A stretch of 64,000 nucleotides of DNA, taken from an uncultured Oscillospiraceae bacterium (GTDB lineage: Bacteria; Bacillota_A; Clostridia; Oscillospirales; Oscillospiraceae). This document shows positions 9,034 to 17,090 of this stretch, piece by piece (the stretch's first letter is position 1; every line of letters starts with the position of its first letter). A model generated the notes under the pieces. That model saw only the letters and a program-made list of their open reading frames with translations, was not told the DNA's origin and searched no databases. The translations under genes and the position numbers were made by a program. The DNA lies in the NCBI GenBank assembly GCA_910584605.1, contig CAJUAW010000001.1, forward strand, positions 7,387-71,386, read 5' to 3'.

Positions 9034-10569
9034 TTACAGTTTTTCCACAGCGGTTTTTTCCACCTCAAGCAGGGCCTTGTACCGCCGGATATAGGTATTG
9101 AAGCCCTCCACAGCGGCGGGGTCGGGCTGGATGGTGGAGCCGGACGCTCCGGCAAACACCTTGCCGGACAGGAATTTCTCCAGACTCTCCCCGCCTGCCC
9201 GGTTCAGCCGGTAGGAGGCCAGCAGGGCCATGCCGTAGGGTCCGCCCTCCCCGGCGGTCTCCATGCAGGTGACCGGGGCGCTGCAGGCGGCGGCCATGTA
9301 GCTCTGGCCCACCACAGGGGTCTTGAACAGCCCGCCGTGGCCGGTGAGGGAGTCGATGGCCACCCCCTCCTCCGCCAGGATATCCATGCCGATCTTCAGC
9401 GTGGCCATGGTGGAGTAGAGCTGGGAGCGGAAGAAGTTGGCCAGGGTGAATTTGGTCTCCGGGGTGCGGACCACCAGAGGACGGCCTGCGTCCATGTGGG
9501 TGACCCCCTCCCCCGCCAGATAGTTGCACACCAGCACGCCGCCGCAGTCCAGGTCGCCCTCCAGGCTTTTTTCATAGAGCCTGGTATACAGCGTCCCTGC
9601 ATCGGGCTCCGCTCCAAAGAGCTGGGCGGCCTCGTTCAGGACATTCACCCAGGCGTTGGTGTCGTTGGTGCAGTTGTTGCAGTGGACCATGGCCACCGGG
9701 GCCCCGGTGGGGGTGGTCACCAGGTCAATTTCCTCGTAGACCTTCTCCAGAGGGTGCTCCAGCACCACCATGGAGAAGATGGAGGTCCCGGCGGACACGT
9801 TGCCCGTCCGGGGGGCCACGGCGTTGGTGGCGGTCATGCCGGTGCCTGCGTCCCCCTCGGCGGGGGCGAAGGGGATTCCGGCGGGGAGCAGGCCGGCCAG
9901 CAGGGCGGAGCCGGCCTCGGTGAGCGTTCCCGCATCCTCTCCGGCCGTCAGCACCTTGGGCAACAGCTCCTCCAGCTTCCAGGGCTGGGCCTGGACGGCG
10001 GGGAGGGCGTTGAACTTGGCCATCATGGCCGCGTCGTAGTCCAGCGCCCCGCTGTCGATGGGGAACATCCCGCTGGCTTCCCCGATGCCCACCGCGTTCA
10101 CGCCGGTGAGTCTATAGTGGATGTACCCCGCTAGGGTAGTGATGTGGGCCACCTGGGGGACGTGCTCCTCCTGATTCAGGATGGCCTGATACAGGTGGGC
10201 GATGGACCACCGCTGGGGGATGTTGAAGCCGAAGAGCCGGGTCAGCTCCGCCGCAGCGGGGCCGGTGATGGTGTTCTGCCAGGTGCGGAAGGGAACCAGC
10301 AGATTCCAGTCCTTGTCGAAGGCCAGGTAGCCGTGCATCATGGCGGACACCCCGGCGGCGGCAATGGCTTCCCGGTGTTCCACCTTGGACAGGGCGGACT
10401 TCAGGCCGGTCCACACCTCGTCCATGGAGTAGGTCCATACCCCGTTTTCGTAGGTGGAGGCCCAGGTGTAGTCCCCGGAGGAGACAGGCCGGAAGGAGCC
10501 GTCGATGGTGACGGCCTTGATGCGGGTGGAGCCCAGCTCCAGCCCTAAGCAGGTGCGATGTTCAGACAT
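9034..10569 (-). CDS. araB: FGGY-family carbohydrate kinase, probable L-ribulokinase
   Basis: A 511-residue sugar kinase of the FGGY family: N-terminal phosphate-binding LGLELGSTRIKAV, and in the second half the LTGHGGLFKTP and GEGGPYGMALLA blocks. It belongs to the Firmicutes type of kinase that differs from E. coli AraB; the assignment to L-ribulose rests on its place between the arabinose transporter genes and araA. The product, L-ribulose 5-phosphate, feeds AraD. A 13-bp gap separates it from the upstream permease gene. Confidence 0.88.
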   Translation of the reverse strand: MSEHRTCLGLELGSTRIKAVTIDGSFRPVSSGDYTWASTYENGVWTYSMDEVWTGLKSALSKVEHREAIAAAGVSAMMHGYLAFDKDWNLLVPFRTWQNTITGPAAAELTRLFGFNIPQRWSIAHLYQAILNQEEHVPQVAHITTLAGYIHYRLTGVNAVGIGEASGMFPIDSGALDYDAAMMAKFNALPAVQAQPWKLEELLPKVLTAGEDAGTLTEAGSALLAGLLPAGIPFAPAEGDAGTGMTATNAVAPRTGNVSAGTSIFSMVVLEHPLEKVYEEIDLVTTPTGAPVAMVHCNNCTNDTNAWVNVLNEAAQLFGAEPDAGTLYTRLYEKSLEGDLDCGGVLVCNYLAGEGVTHMDAGRPLVVRTPETKFTLANFFRSQLYSTMATLKIGMDILAEEGVAIDSLTGHGGLFKTPVVGQSYMAAACSAPVTCMETAGEGGPYGMALLASYRLNRAGGESLEKFLSGKVFAGASGSTIQPDPAAVEGFNTYIRRYKALLEVEKTAVEKL

Positions 10570-10582
10570 ATCCCGTTCTCCC

Positions 10583-11626
10583 TTACTTTTTCTTTTCCTT
10601 CAGGAAGGCAAACACACTCTGGAGCACGATGAAGAAGCACAGCAGAGCGGCGGTGAGGATGTTGGGCCAGGAGGAGGCCAGCTTGCCGTTGAACTGGACG
10701 ATGGAGGAGATGGTGCCGTTGATGAGCACGCCGAAGAAGGAGCCGATCACGTTGCCCACGCCGCCGGTCAGCAGGGTGCCGCCGATGACGGAGGAGGCGA
10801 TGGCAGACATCTCCAGTCCGGTGGCCTGGGAAACGCTGGCCGCCTGGGTGTTCAGGCAGTAGCAGATGCCCCCGATGGAGCACAGGAAGGAGGACAGGAT
10901 GTAGGCTTTCATCTTGGTCTGCTTCACATTCAGGCCCATCATGGCCGCCGACTGCTCGCTGCCGCCCACGGCATAGAGGGAGCGGCCGAACTTGGTATAC
11001 CGCAGCACCAGGAAGATGACTACCAGCACCACCAGCGCGATGAGCACGCCCACCCGCAGATAGGGCATGATGAGCACGCCCTTCCGGTTGGGCACCCCGC
11101 CGAAGGGGAGGTTGAGCCGCCAGTTGGCCCAGCTGTAGAAGGTGGCGTTGGTCTCCTGGGTGATGGACAGCTGGTTGGTGGAGATCACCGCCGTCATGCC
11201 CCGGGCGAAGAACATGCCCGCCATGGACACGATGAAGGGCTGGATCTCCAGATAGCCCACGCAGAAGCCCTGGACCATGCCGAAAACAAGGCCCACCACC
11301 AGCACGATCAGGCACATCACGGGGGCGCTCATATGCCACTCTCCCATGCCGTAGGCCAGCAGCATGCAGTCCAGCGCCACCAGCGAGCCCACCGAGATGT
11401 CGATGCCGCCGGTGAGCATCACACAGGTCATGCCGCAGGCTACGCAGATCAGGCCCGCGTTGCTGATCAGGATGTTCAGGAAGGTCTGCAGGTTCGTAAA
11501 GCCCTTACTTCCATAAATGACGCAGCCCCCTGCGTAGAGAACGAAGAACAGCACAATGGTAATGAGCAGCAGCAGCGTGTTGCCGTTCATCTGTTTGCGC
11601 TCTTTCACAGCGTTTGCCGGTTTCAT
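10583..11626 (-). CDS. yjfF: sugar ABC transporter permease (YjfF-like)
   Basis: A 347-residue inner membrane protein of the BPD_transp_2 (ribose/galactofuranose) type with about 8-10 hydrophobic segments. The conserved block GMTCVMLTGGIDISVGS is near residues 65-82, and the second part (ASSVIGGTLLTGGVGNVIGS) is the usual ATPase-contact region. With YtfT-, YtfR- and YtfQ-like proteins it forms an importer whose E. coli relative takes up galactofuranose. Co-transcription with araBAD suggests that arabinose (perhaps its furanose form) is the substrate here. It overlaps the upstream permease gene by ATGA. Confidence 0.88.
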   Translation of the reverse strand: MKPANAVKERKQMNGNTLLLLITIVLFFVLYAGGCVIYGSKGFTNLQTFLNILISNAGLICVACGMTCVMLTGGIDISVGSLVALDCMLLAYGMGEWHMSAPVMCLIVLVVGLVFGMVQGFCVGYLEIQPFIVSMAGMFFARGMTAVISTNQLSITQETNATFYSWANWRLNLPFGGVPNRKGVLIMPYLRVGVLIALVVLVVIFLVLRYTKFGRSLYAVGGSEQSAAMMGLNVKQTKMKAYILSSFLCSIGGICYCLNTQAASVSQATGLEMSAIASSVIGGTLLTGGVGNVIGSFFGVLINGTISSIVQFNGKLASSWPNILTAALLCFFIVLQSVFAFLKEKKK

Positions 11627-12711
11627 GCGCGGGCCGCCTCCTTTCCGGTGGACTTGCTGGTCAGGTGCTTATGCACCCAAGCCTTGACAGGCGGAGCCTG
11701 GATCGCCACAATGGCAATGACGACAATGGCCTTGAACACCGGCGTTACCGCGCTGGACACGCCGAGGTTATACATCGTGGTGGTAATGGCCTGGATGGTG
11801 TAAGCGCCGATGATCGAGCCGGCCAGATTGAACTTTCCGCCGCCCAGGCTGTTGCCCCCCAGGGCCACCGCCAGGATGGCGTCCAGCTCAAAGTTATTGC
11901 CGATGTTGTTGGAGTCGGCACTGGTGATGCGGGAGGACGCCACGATGCCCGCGATGGCTGCGCACAGACCGCACAGCATGTAGCACATAAAGATGATCCG
12001 CTTAGAGTTCAGGCCGGCAATGCGGCTGGCCCTTTTATTGATGCCCACAGACTGAATATACATCCCCATGGCTGTATGCTTCAGCACCAGCGACACCACC
12101 GCAACACAGACAGCGGCAATGATGATGGGAGTGGGCATAAAGCCCACATAACCGCCGAAGACAGCGAACTCATCCACACGGACGTAGACGATCAGGTTAT
12201 TGCACAGAAGCAGGCCGATGGCCCGGGCCGCCGACCAGAGGATCAGGGTGGCCACCATGGGCTGGATGTTGAGATAGGCCACCAACGTGCCGTTGAAGGC
12301 CCCGCACAGACAGCCCATAAGCAGCGCGCCGATCAGCCCCACAATCAGGGGCCGCGCGAACTCCTCCACGCTGTTGACTGCGGACACCCCAAATCCGGCC
12401 ACAAGCATGCAGCAGAAGGAGGCGCACAGGGACATGACAGAGCCCACCGAAATATCGGTCCCGGCGGAGGCGGACACCACCAGGGTCATGCCGATGGCCA
12501 GAATGGCCACCTCACTGCCCCGGTTGAGAATGGTGATCAGGCGGCCGGAAAGCAGCTGCTCGCCGGAGGAGCTGCTCTGCATCGTAATGCGGAAAAAGTC
12601 GTAGAAGGCGTTGCCCTGTGCAATGTCATACACCACATTGACAGCCAGCACCAGCACTACGCACATCAGGGGCAGGAAGAGGGGGTTCTGGGTCAGCTTT
12701 TTCTTAGTCAT
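11623..12711 (-). CDS. ytfT: sugar ABC transporter permease (YtfT-like)
   Basis: 362 residues from the ATG at 12711, chosen because GGGAGGT lies 8 nt upstream inside the end of the ATPase gene; a start at 12729 would lack a ribosome site. BPD_transp_2 family permease with about 8-10 hydrophobic segments, the block GMTLVVSASAGTDISVGSVMS around residues 75-95 and ALGGNSLGGGKFNLAGS in the cytoplasmic loop. It overlaps the ATPase gene by 8 bp and the next permease by 4 bp, so translation is coupled. Confidence 0.88.
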   Translation of the reverse strand: MTKKKLTQNPLFLPLMCVVLVLAVNVVYDIAQGNAFYDFFRITMQSSSSGEQLLSGRLITILNRGSEVAILAIGMTLVVSASAGTDISVGSVMSLCASFCCMLVAGFGVSAVNSVEEFARPLIVGLIGALLMGCLCGAFNGTLVAYLNIQPMVATLILWSAARAIGLLLCNNLIVYVRVDEFAVFGGYVGFMPTPIIIAAVCVAVVSLVLKHTAMGMYIQSVGINKRASRIAGLNSKRIIFMCYMLCGLCAAIAGIVASSRITSADSNNIGNNFELDAILAVALGGNSLGGGKFNLAGSIIGAYTIQAITTTMYNLGVSSAVTPVFKAIVVIAIVAIQAPPVKAWVHKHLTSKSTGKEAARA

Positions 12712-14224
12712 GGTCAGCACCTCCCGCAATGGCGGCCATGACCCGCTCCTGGGTCAGCTCGCCGTCCAGCTCCCCCACCTTGGCGCCGTCCCTCAGGACT
12801 GCCATGCGGTTGCAGGTGCGGAGCATCTCCTCAATTTCCGAGGAAATGAACATGATGCTCTTCCCCTGCTGGGACAGCTGGATGATCAGCTTTTGGATCT
12901 CTGTTTTGGTCCCGATATCAATGCCGCGGGTGGGCTCGTCAAGGATGAGGAAGTCCGGGTCGGTGGCCAGCCAGCGGGCCAGGATGGCCTTCTGCTGGTT
13001 GCCGCCGGACAGCTGCTTGATAGGGGTCTCCCGGGTGGCGGTCTTGATCTGGAGGAGCTTGATGTACTCGTCGGCAATCTCCTCCTGCTTGGCCCGGGAG
13101 AGCTGGCGGAACATGCCCCGCTTGGCCTGCATGGCCAGGATGATGTTCTCCCGGACGGACAGCTCCCCGATGATGCCCTCCGCCTTCCGGTCGTCGGGCA
13201 GCAGGCCCATGCCCAGGTTCATGGCGTCCAAGGGCTGGCCGATCTTGGCCTCCTTGCCGGCCACCTTCAGGGTGCCGGTCTGGGCCTTGTCCGCGCCGTA
13301 GATGGACCGGGCCAGCTCGCTACGGCCGGAGCCCAGCAGGCCGGTCAGGCCGATGACCTCCCCCTTGTGGATGTCCAGGTCGAAGGGCTTGATGGTGCCC
13401 TTGTGGCTCAGGCCCCGGGCCTCGATCTGCATGGGGGCGTCCTTTTGGGCCTCGAAGCCCTCCGGCTTGATGGAGGCCAGGTCGTCAAAGTCCTTGCCCA
13501 TCATGGCGGCCACCAGCTTTACCCGGGGCAGGTCAGCGATGGGATACTCCCCCACCAGGGTGCCGTTGCGCAGCACGGTGATCCGGTCGCACAGCGCGTA
13601 CACCTGCTCCAGAAAGTGGGTGACGAAGACAATGCCCACACCTTCGCTCTTCAGCTGGCGCATCACCTTAAACAGCTTTTCCACCTCGCCGTCGTCCAGG
13701 GAGGAGGTGGGTTCGTCCAGGATGAGCACCTTGCAGTCCATGTCGGAGGCCCGGGCAATGGCAATCATCTGCTGGATGGCCAGGGAGTAATTTTCCAGAT
13801 TCTGGGTTACATCCACCTTGATGTCCAGCCGCTTGACCAGCTCGTCCGCCTGGCGGATCATGGTTCTGCGGTCGATGGTGTGGAAGGGAGTCATAGGCTC
13901 CCGGCCGATGTACAGGTTCTCCGCCACGCTCAGGTTGGGGCACAGGTTGACCTCCTGATACACGGTGGAGATGCCCACGTTCTGGGCGTCCTGGGTGGAG
14001 TGGTTCTTCACGGCGCCCTCAATGCCGTCCACGCGGATCTCACCGGCCTCAAAATCGTTGATGCCGGTGAGGCACTTGATCAGGGTGGACTTGCCCGCGC
14101 CGTTCTCCCCCATCAGGGCGTGGATCTCCCCCTTGCGCAGCGTAAAGTCCACGTTGTCCAGCGCCTTGACGCCAGGGAAGGTCATGGAGATGCCCCGCAT
14201 TGTCAAAACTACGTTGTTTTCCAT
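12704..14224 (-). CDS. ytfR: sugar ABC transporter ATP-binding protein, double ATPase (YtfR-like)
   Basis: A 506-residue protein with two fused ABC domains, as in RbsA/YtfR. First domain: Walker A GENGAGKST (about residue 40), a signature region NYSLAIQQM and Walker B VLILDEPTSSLD. Second domain: degenerate P-loop GLLGSGRSE, signature LSGGNQQKA, Walker B FLILDEPTRGID. It powers the two permeases encoded just downstream. A terminator-like hairpin separates it from the binding-protein gene, the common way to make more binding protein than ATPase. Confidence 0.92.
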   Translation of the reverse strand: MENNVVLTMRGISMTFPGVKALDNVDFTLRKGEIHALMGENGAGKSTLIKCLTGINDFEAGEIRVDGIEGAVKNHSTQDAQNVGISTVYQEVNLCPNLSVAENLYIGREPMTPFHTIDRRTMIRQADELVKRLDIKVDVTQNLENYSLAIQQMIAIARASDMDCKVLILDEPTSSLDDGEVEKLFKVMRQLKSEGVGIVFVTHFLEQVYALCDRITVLRNGTLVGEYPIADLPRVKLVAAMMGKDFDDLASIKPEGFEAQKDAPMQIEARGLSHKGTIKPFDLDIHKGEVIGLTGLLGSGRSELARSIYGADKAQTGTLKVAGKEAKIGQPLDAMNLGMGLLPDDRKAEGIIGELSVRENIILAMQAKRGMFRQLSRAKQEEIADEYIKLLQIKTATRETPIKQLSGGNQQKAILARWLATDPDFLILDEPTRGIDIGTKTEIQKLIIQLSQQGKSIMFISSEIEEMLRTCNRMAVLRDGAKVGELDGELTQERVMAAIAGGADHD

Positions 14225-14263
14225 CCAATGTTCACCTCACCTTTCCAATTTTTACAACAAAAC

Positions 14264-14299
14264 AGGGGAGGCCCCCCGAATTTCCGGGGGCCCTCCCCT
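14264..14299 (-). terminator. intra-operon attenuating hairpin after the binding-protein gene
   Basis: AGGGGAGG-CCCCC paired with GGGGG-C-CCTCCCCT (single-base bulge), in the 100-bp gap between binding protein and ATPase genes; a TTTTGTTG stretch follows on the minus strand. It probably gives partial termination, keeping downstream expression lower. Confidence 0.6.
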
Positions 14300-14324
14300 C
14301 GATGACCAGGTTAGGCTTGCTTTT

Positions 14325-15434
14325 TTAGTAGGGACGGTTGTCCACGACCTCCTGGGTGGCGTGAATGACCTCCTGGGTCTCACCGTTCACGGTGATGGAG
14401 GTGACATTGTCCTCCGCAGCGAACCAGTGCTCAGCCACATAGATCTCCTTCTCAGGAGTCTGGCCGGCCTCCAGCTGCTGGATGATCTCAGAGACCGTGG
14501 GAGCAGCCAGGGGGTTGCACTCGAAGTTGGCGTTGAGCTTGCCGTCGCAGACCATCTGGACATAGGGCTTGTTGGCGTCGAAGGACACGATGATGACATC
14601 GCCGCCCACACCGTAGGTGACACCAGCATTGTCCATGGCAGTCATGGCGCCGGCAGCCTCGTTGTCGTTCTGGCAGATGACCACGTTGAACTGGCCCTTA
14701 TAGCTCTGGCAGTAGGACTCCATAACCTCCTGGCCGCCGGCCTCGGTGAAGTCGCCGGACTGAGAAGCCAGAATGTTCCAGCCCTCGCGGTCCGCGATCT
14801 CCTTGAAGCCGTCGGTACGGCCGATGGTAGCGGAGGCGCCCACGGAACCCTCGATGACCAGGGCGTTGATCTCAGAAATGCCCTTGTCGGCAGCATAGGC
14901 CTTCAGCCACTCGCCGCAGGCCAAGCCCTCGACCTTAAAGTCAGAGCCGACCCAGGCCACATACTTGTCGGAGTCGTCCACAGTACGGTCAATGACGATA
15001 ACAGGGATACCGGCCTCGTCGCACTCAGTCAGGACAGTGTCCCAGCCGGTGGCCACGATGGGGTCAATGATGATGTAGTCCACACCCTGCTGGATGAAGT
15101 TGCGGACCGCCTCCAGCTGCGCGGCGGGATCGTTGTCGCAGTCCACGAACATCAGGTCGTAGCCGTTGGCGGCGGAGAACACATCCTGAGCGGACTTGGT
15201 GGAGGCGGTGCGCCAGTCGGACTCGTGGCCCACCTGGGCAAAGCCCACCAAGATGGTGCCGTCACCGGTGGCGGAGGGGGTGCTGCTGGCAGGAGTACTG
15301 CTGGCAGGAGTACTGCCGGCGGGGGTGCTGCCGGCGGGGGTGCTGCCGGCAGGAGTGCTGCTGTTGCCGCCGCCGCAGGCAGCCAGAGACAGGGCCATTG
15401 CCGCAGCCAGCGCCAAACCAAGAATCTTTTTCAT
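14325..15434 (-). CDS. ytfQ: sugar ABC transporter substrate-binding lipoprotein (YtfQ-like)
   Basis: 369 residues from the ATG at 15434, which has GAGGAAG 4-6 nt upstream; the longer frame to 15533 has no ribosome site. Signal peptide with lipobox LAAC, then a low-complexity linker of tandem STPAG/STPAS units (coded by 15-bp repeats near 15275-15360), then a two-lobed Peripla_BP_4 domain. It is a paralogue of the AraP sensor lipoprotein at 5785-6774. As first gene of the operon it delivers substrate, probably L-arabinose, to the permeases. Confidence 0.92.
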   Translation of the reverse strand: MKKILGLALAAAMALSLAACGGGNSSTPAGSTPAGSTPAGSTPASSTPASSTPSATGDGTILVGFAQVGHESDWRTASTKSAQDVFSAANGYDLMFVDCDNDPAAQLEAVRNFIQQGVDYIIIDPIVATGWDTVLTECDEAGIPVIVIDRTVDDSDKYVAWVGSDFKVEGLACGEWLKAYAADKGISEINALVIEGSVGASATIGRTDGFKEIADREGWNILASQSGDFTEAGGQEVMESYCQSYKGQFNVVICQNDNEAAGAMTAMDNAGVTYGVGGDVIIVSFDANKPYVQMVCDGKLNANFECNPLAAPTVSEIIQQLEAGQTPEKEIYVAEHWFAAEDNVTSITVNGETQEVIHATQEVVDNRPY

Positions 15435-15561
15435 TTTACTTCCTCGCTTTCTATTCGTTGCTGTTTCCCGATCAAGGTCTGCCGGAACCACTGGCCGGTC
15501 CTCTCTCGGGGCTACATTCGCATTTAACTCCATTTATTGGAGAAAGTCAATACGTTTTTTG

Positions 15562-15630
15562 TCTGTTTGAACAGATTCGTACCATTAAATAATACAAATT
15601 ATATCACTTTCTAATAAAGTCATACAAATT
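15562..15630 (-). promoter_or_regulatory. promoter and candidate AraR sites of the arabinose transport/catabolism operon
   Basis: Minus strand TTGTAT (15627-15622), 18-bp spacer, perfect TATAAT (15603-15598). The nonamer ATACAAATT occurs twice on the plus strand (15592-15600 and 15622-15630), 30 bp apart, covering the -10 and the -35. It matches one half of the B. subtilis AraR operator (..GTACAAAT). Downstream of the start point lies the inverted repeat TCTGTT-TG-AACAGA (15562-15575). Promoter well supported; operator role inferred. Confidence 0.55.
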
Positions 15631-15903
15631 CGGCAAATGATCTTGTTTTTCCTTTGGAAAAAGTTTATTTTTTGGAGATAAGAACCTGTATTTAGTTTGT
15701 TTTTTTCCGCTCCTCTCTGCTGTCCAGAATGTTTCTCCGATGGTGAACTTGCCTATCCGCCCCTCAAAACTTCATTTTCTTCCACCGGAGGTTCAAAAAT
15801 TCCCGGTCAAATGTCCTGTTTTTCTCGGGAAAAAGCAGACAAATTTTCGCTGCACGTATGTGTAAAATGTGAAATTCGATAAGATAGCCAACCACTTTAT
15901 TCG

Positions 15904-15931
15904 TTGGTTTTCACACAGACCCTGCTATAAT
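15904..15931 (+). promoter_or_regulatory. promoter of araR
   Basis: TTGGTT (15904-15909), 16-bp spacer, TATAAT (15926-15931), about 38 nt upstream of the araR start. Confidence 0.65.
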
Positions 15932-15975
15932 GAGAGGCGAACTGTGTACCTCACACCAAAAGGCGGAATGACAAC

Positions 15976-17043
15976 ATGGCAATGAAGTACAAATTTCTGG
16001 CCGGCCTGCTGCGGGAAGAGCTGGCAAAGAACGGGAACCGCGGCGGCTCCAAGCTGCCCACCGAGGCGGAGCTTACCCGCCGCTACCACATGAGCCGTCA
16101 GACGGTGCGCCACGCCCTCCAGCTGCTGGCGGACGAGGGGCTGGTCCAGAGCCGCCAGGGCAGCGGCACCTACACCACCGGCCGCATCCAGGAGCCCGCC
16201 TCCCGGCAGATCGCGGTGGTGACCTCCTTTTTGGACGACTACATCTTCCCCACCGTCCTCCACGACGCCCAGAGCCTCTTCGCCCAGGAGGGCTACTCCA
16301 CCCTGGTCTACGCCACCGAGAACCAGGTGGGGACCGAGCGGGACATCCTCCAGCGGCTGCTGGAACAGCCGGTGGGCGGCATTCTGGTGGAGGGCTCCAA
16401 AACCGCCCTCCCCAGCCCCAACGCCGACCTGTACCGCCGCCTGCAGGAGGCGGAGATCCCCCTGCTCTTTCTCCACGGCGCCTACGGCGAGCTGACGGGG
16501 GTCCCCTGCGTCTGTGACGACAACTACGGCGGCGGCTACCTGCTGGCCCGCCATCTCATCGAGCGGGGGCACACCCATCTGGCCGGCATCTTCAAAAGTG
16601 ACGACGTCCAGGGCCCCCAGCGTTACCACGGCTGCATCTCTGCCATCCGGGACGCCGGCCTGCCCATCTCCGACCGCTGCTTCCGCTGGTACGATACGGA
16701 GGACCGGCTGGAGATGATGGAAAAGCGCCGCTTCGACCTGCTGCGCCGCTTCCTGGCCGAGCGCCTGGAGCCGGCCACCGCGGTGATCTGCTACAACGAC
16801 GAGATCGCCTTCCTCCTGATCCAGGAGCTGCTGTCCATGGGGAAACGGGTGCCGGAGGATGTGGCTGTGGTCAGCTTTGACAACAGCTATTACAGCCAGA
16901 TCTGCCCTGTCCCCATCACCTCCCTGCGCCACCGGGAAAAAATGGGCCGGGTGGCGGCGGCGGAGATGATCCGCATCCTCGGCGGTGTGCAGCGGCAGTC
17001 CAGGGCTCTGGAGTGGGAGCTGCTGGAGCGCAGCAGCAGCTAA
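15976..17043 (+). CDS. araR: arabinose operon repressor, GntR/LacI hybrid (AraR)
   Basis: A 355-residue regulator with the unusual AraR build: an N-terminal GntR-type winged helix (residues 1-70; LPTEAELTRRYHMSRQTVRHAL and GSGTYTTG) fused to a LacI-type sugar-binding domain (IAVVTSFLDDYIFP to the end). The B. subtilis protein of this build represses ara genes and is released by L-arabinose. Its place divergent from the arabinose operon fits that role. The start (MAMKYKF) is close to the promoter; the preceding ribosome site is weak (AAGGCGG). Confidence 0.92.
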   Translation: MAMKYKFLAGLLREELAKNGNRGGSKLPTEAELTRRYHMSRQTVRHALQLLADEGLVQSRQGSGTYTTGRIQEPASRQIAVVTSFLDDYIFPTVLHDAQSLFAQEGYSTLVYATENQVGTERDILQRLLEQPVGGILVEGSKTALPSPNADLYRRLQEAEIPLLFLHGAYGELTGVPCVCDDNYGGGYLLARHLIERGHTHLAGIFKSDDVQGPQRYHGCISAIRDAGLPISDRCFRWYDTEDRLEMMEKRRFDLLRRFLAERLEPATAVICYNDEIAFLLIQELLSMGKRVPEDVAVVSFDNSYYSQICPVPITSLRHREKMGRVAAAEMIRILGGVQRQSRALEWELLERSSS

Positions 17044-17077
17044 AAAGGTCCTCCGGCTGTTTGGCCGGAGGACCTTT
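17044..17077. terminator. bidirectional terminator between araR and the SLH gene
   Basis: Perfect 14-bp stem AAAGGTCCTCCGGC / GCCGGAGGACCTTT with a 6-nt loop, with A run before and T run after. Confidence 0.85.
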
Positions 17078-17090
17078 CCCCTTGTGCTGC

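Larger units (their letters stand above)
15435..15975. other. 541-bp AT-rich divergent regulatory region of the arabinose operon and araR
   Basis: No convincing gene. It carries a promoter for each direction, operator-like repeats near 15562-15630, and an AT-rich central part (15630-15900) in which I see nothing definite. The drop in GC against the flanking genes is marked. Confidence 0.7.

Noticed and set aside
15275..15360. 15-bp tandem repeats as a separate repeat element
   Set aside because: They lie in frame inside the binding protein and code for an STPAG linker after the lipid anchor, a common feature.
15697..15882. 61-codon plus-strand frame in the arabinose control region
   Set aside because: AT-rich sequence, no ribosome site, codon use unlike the genome.
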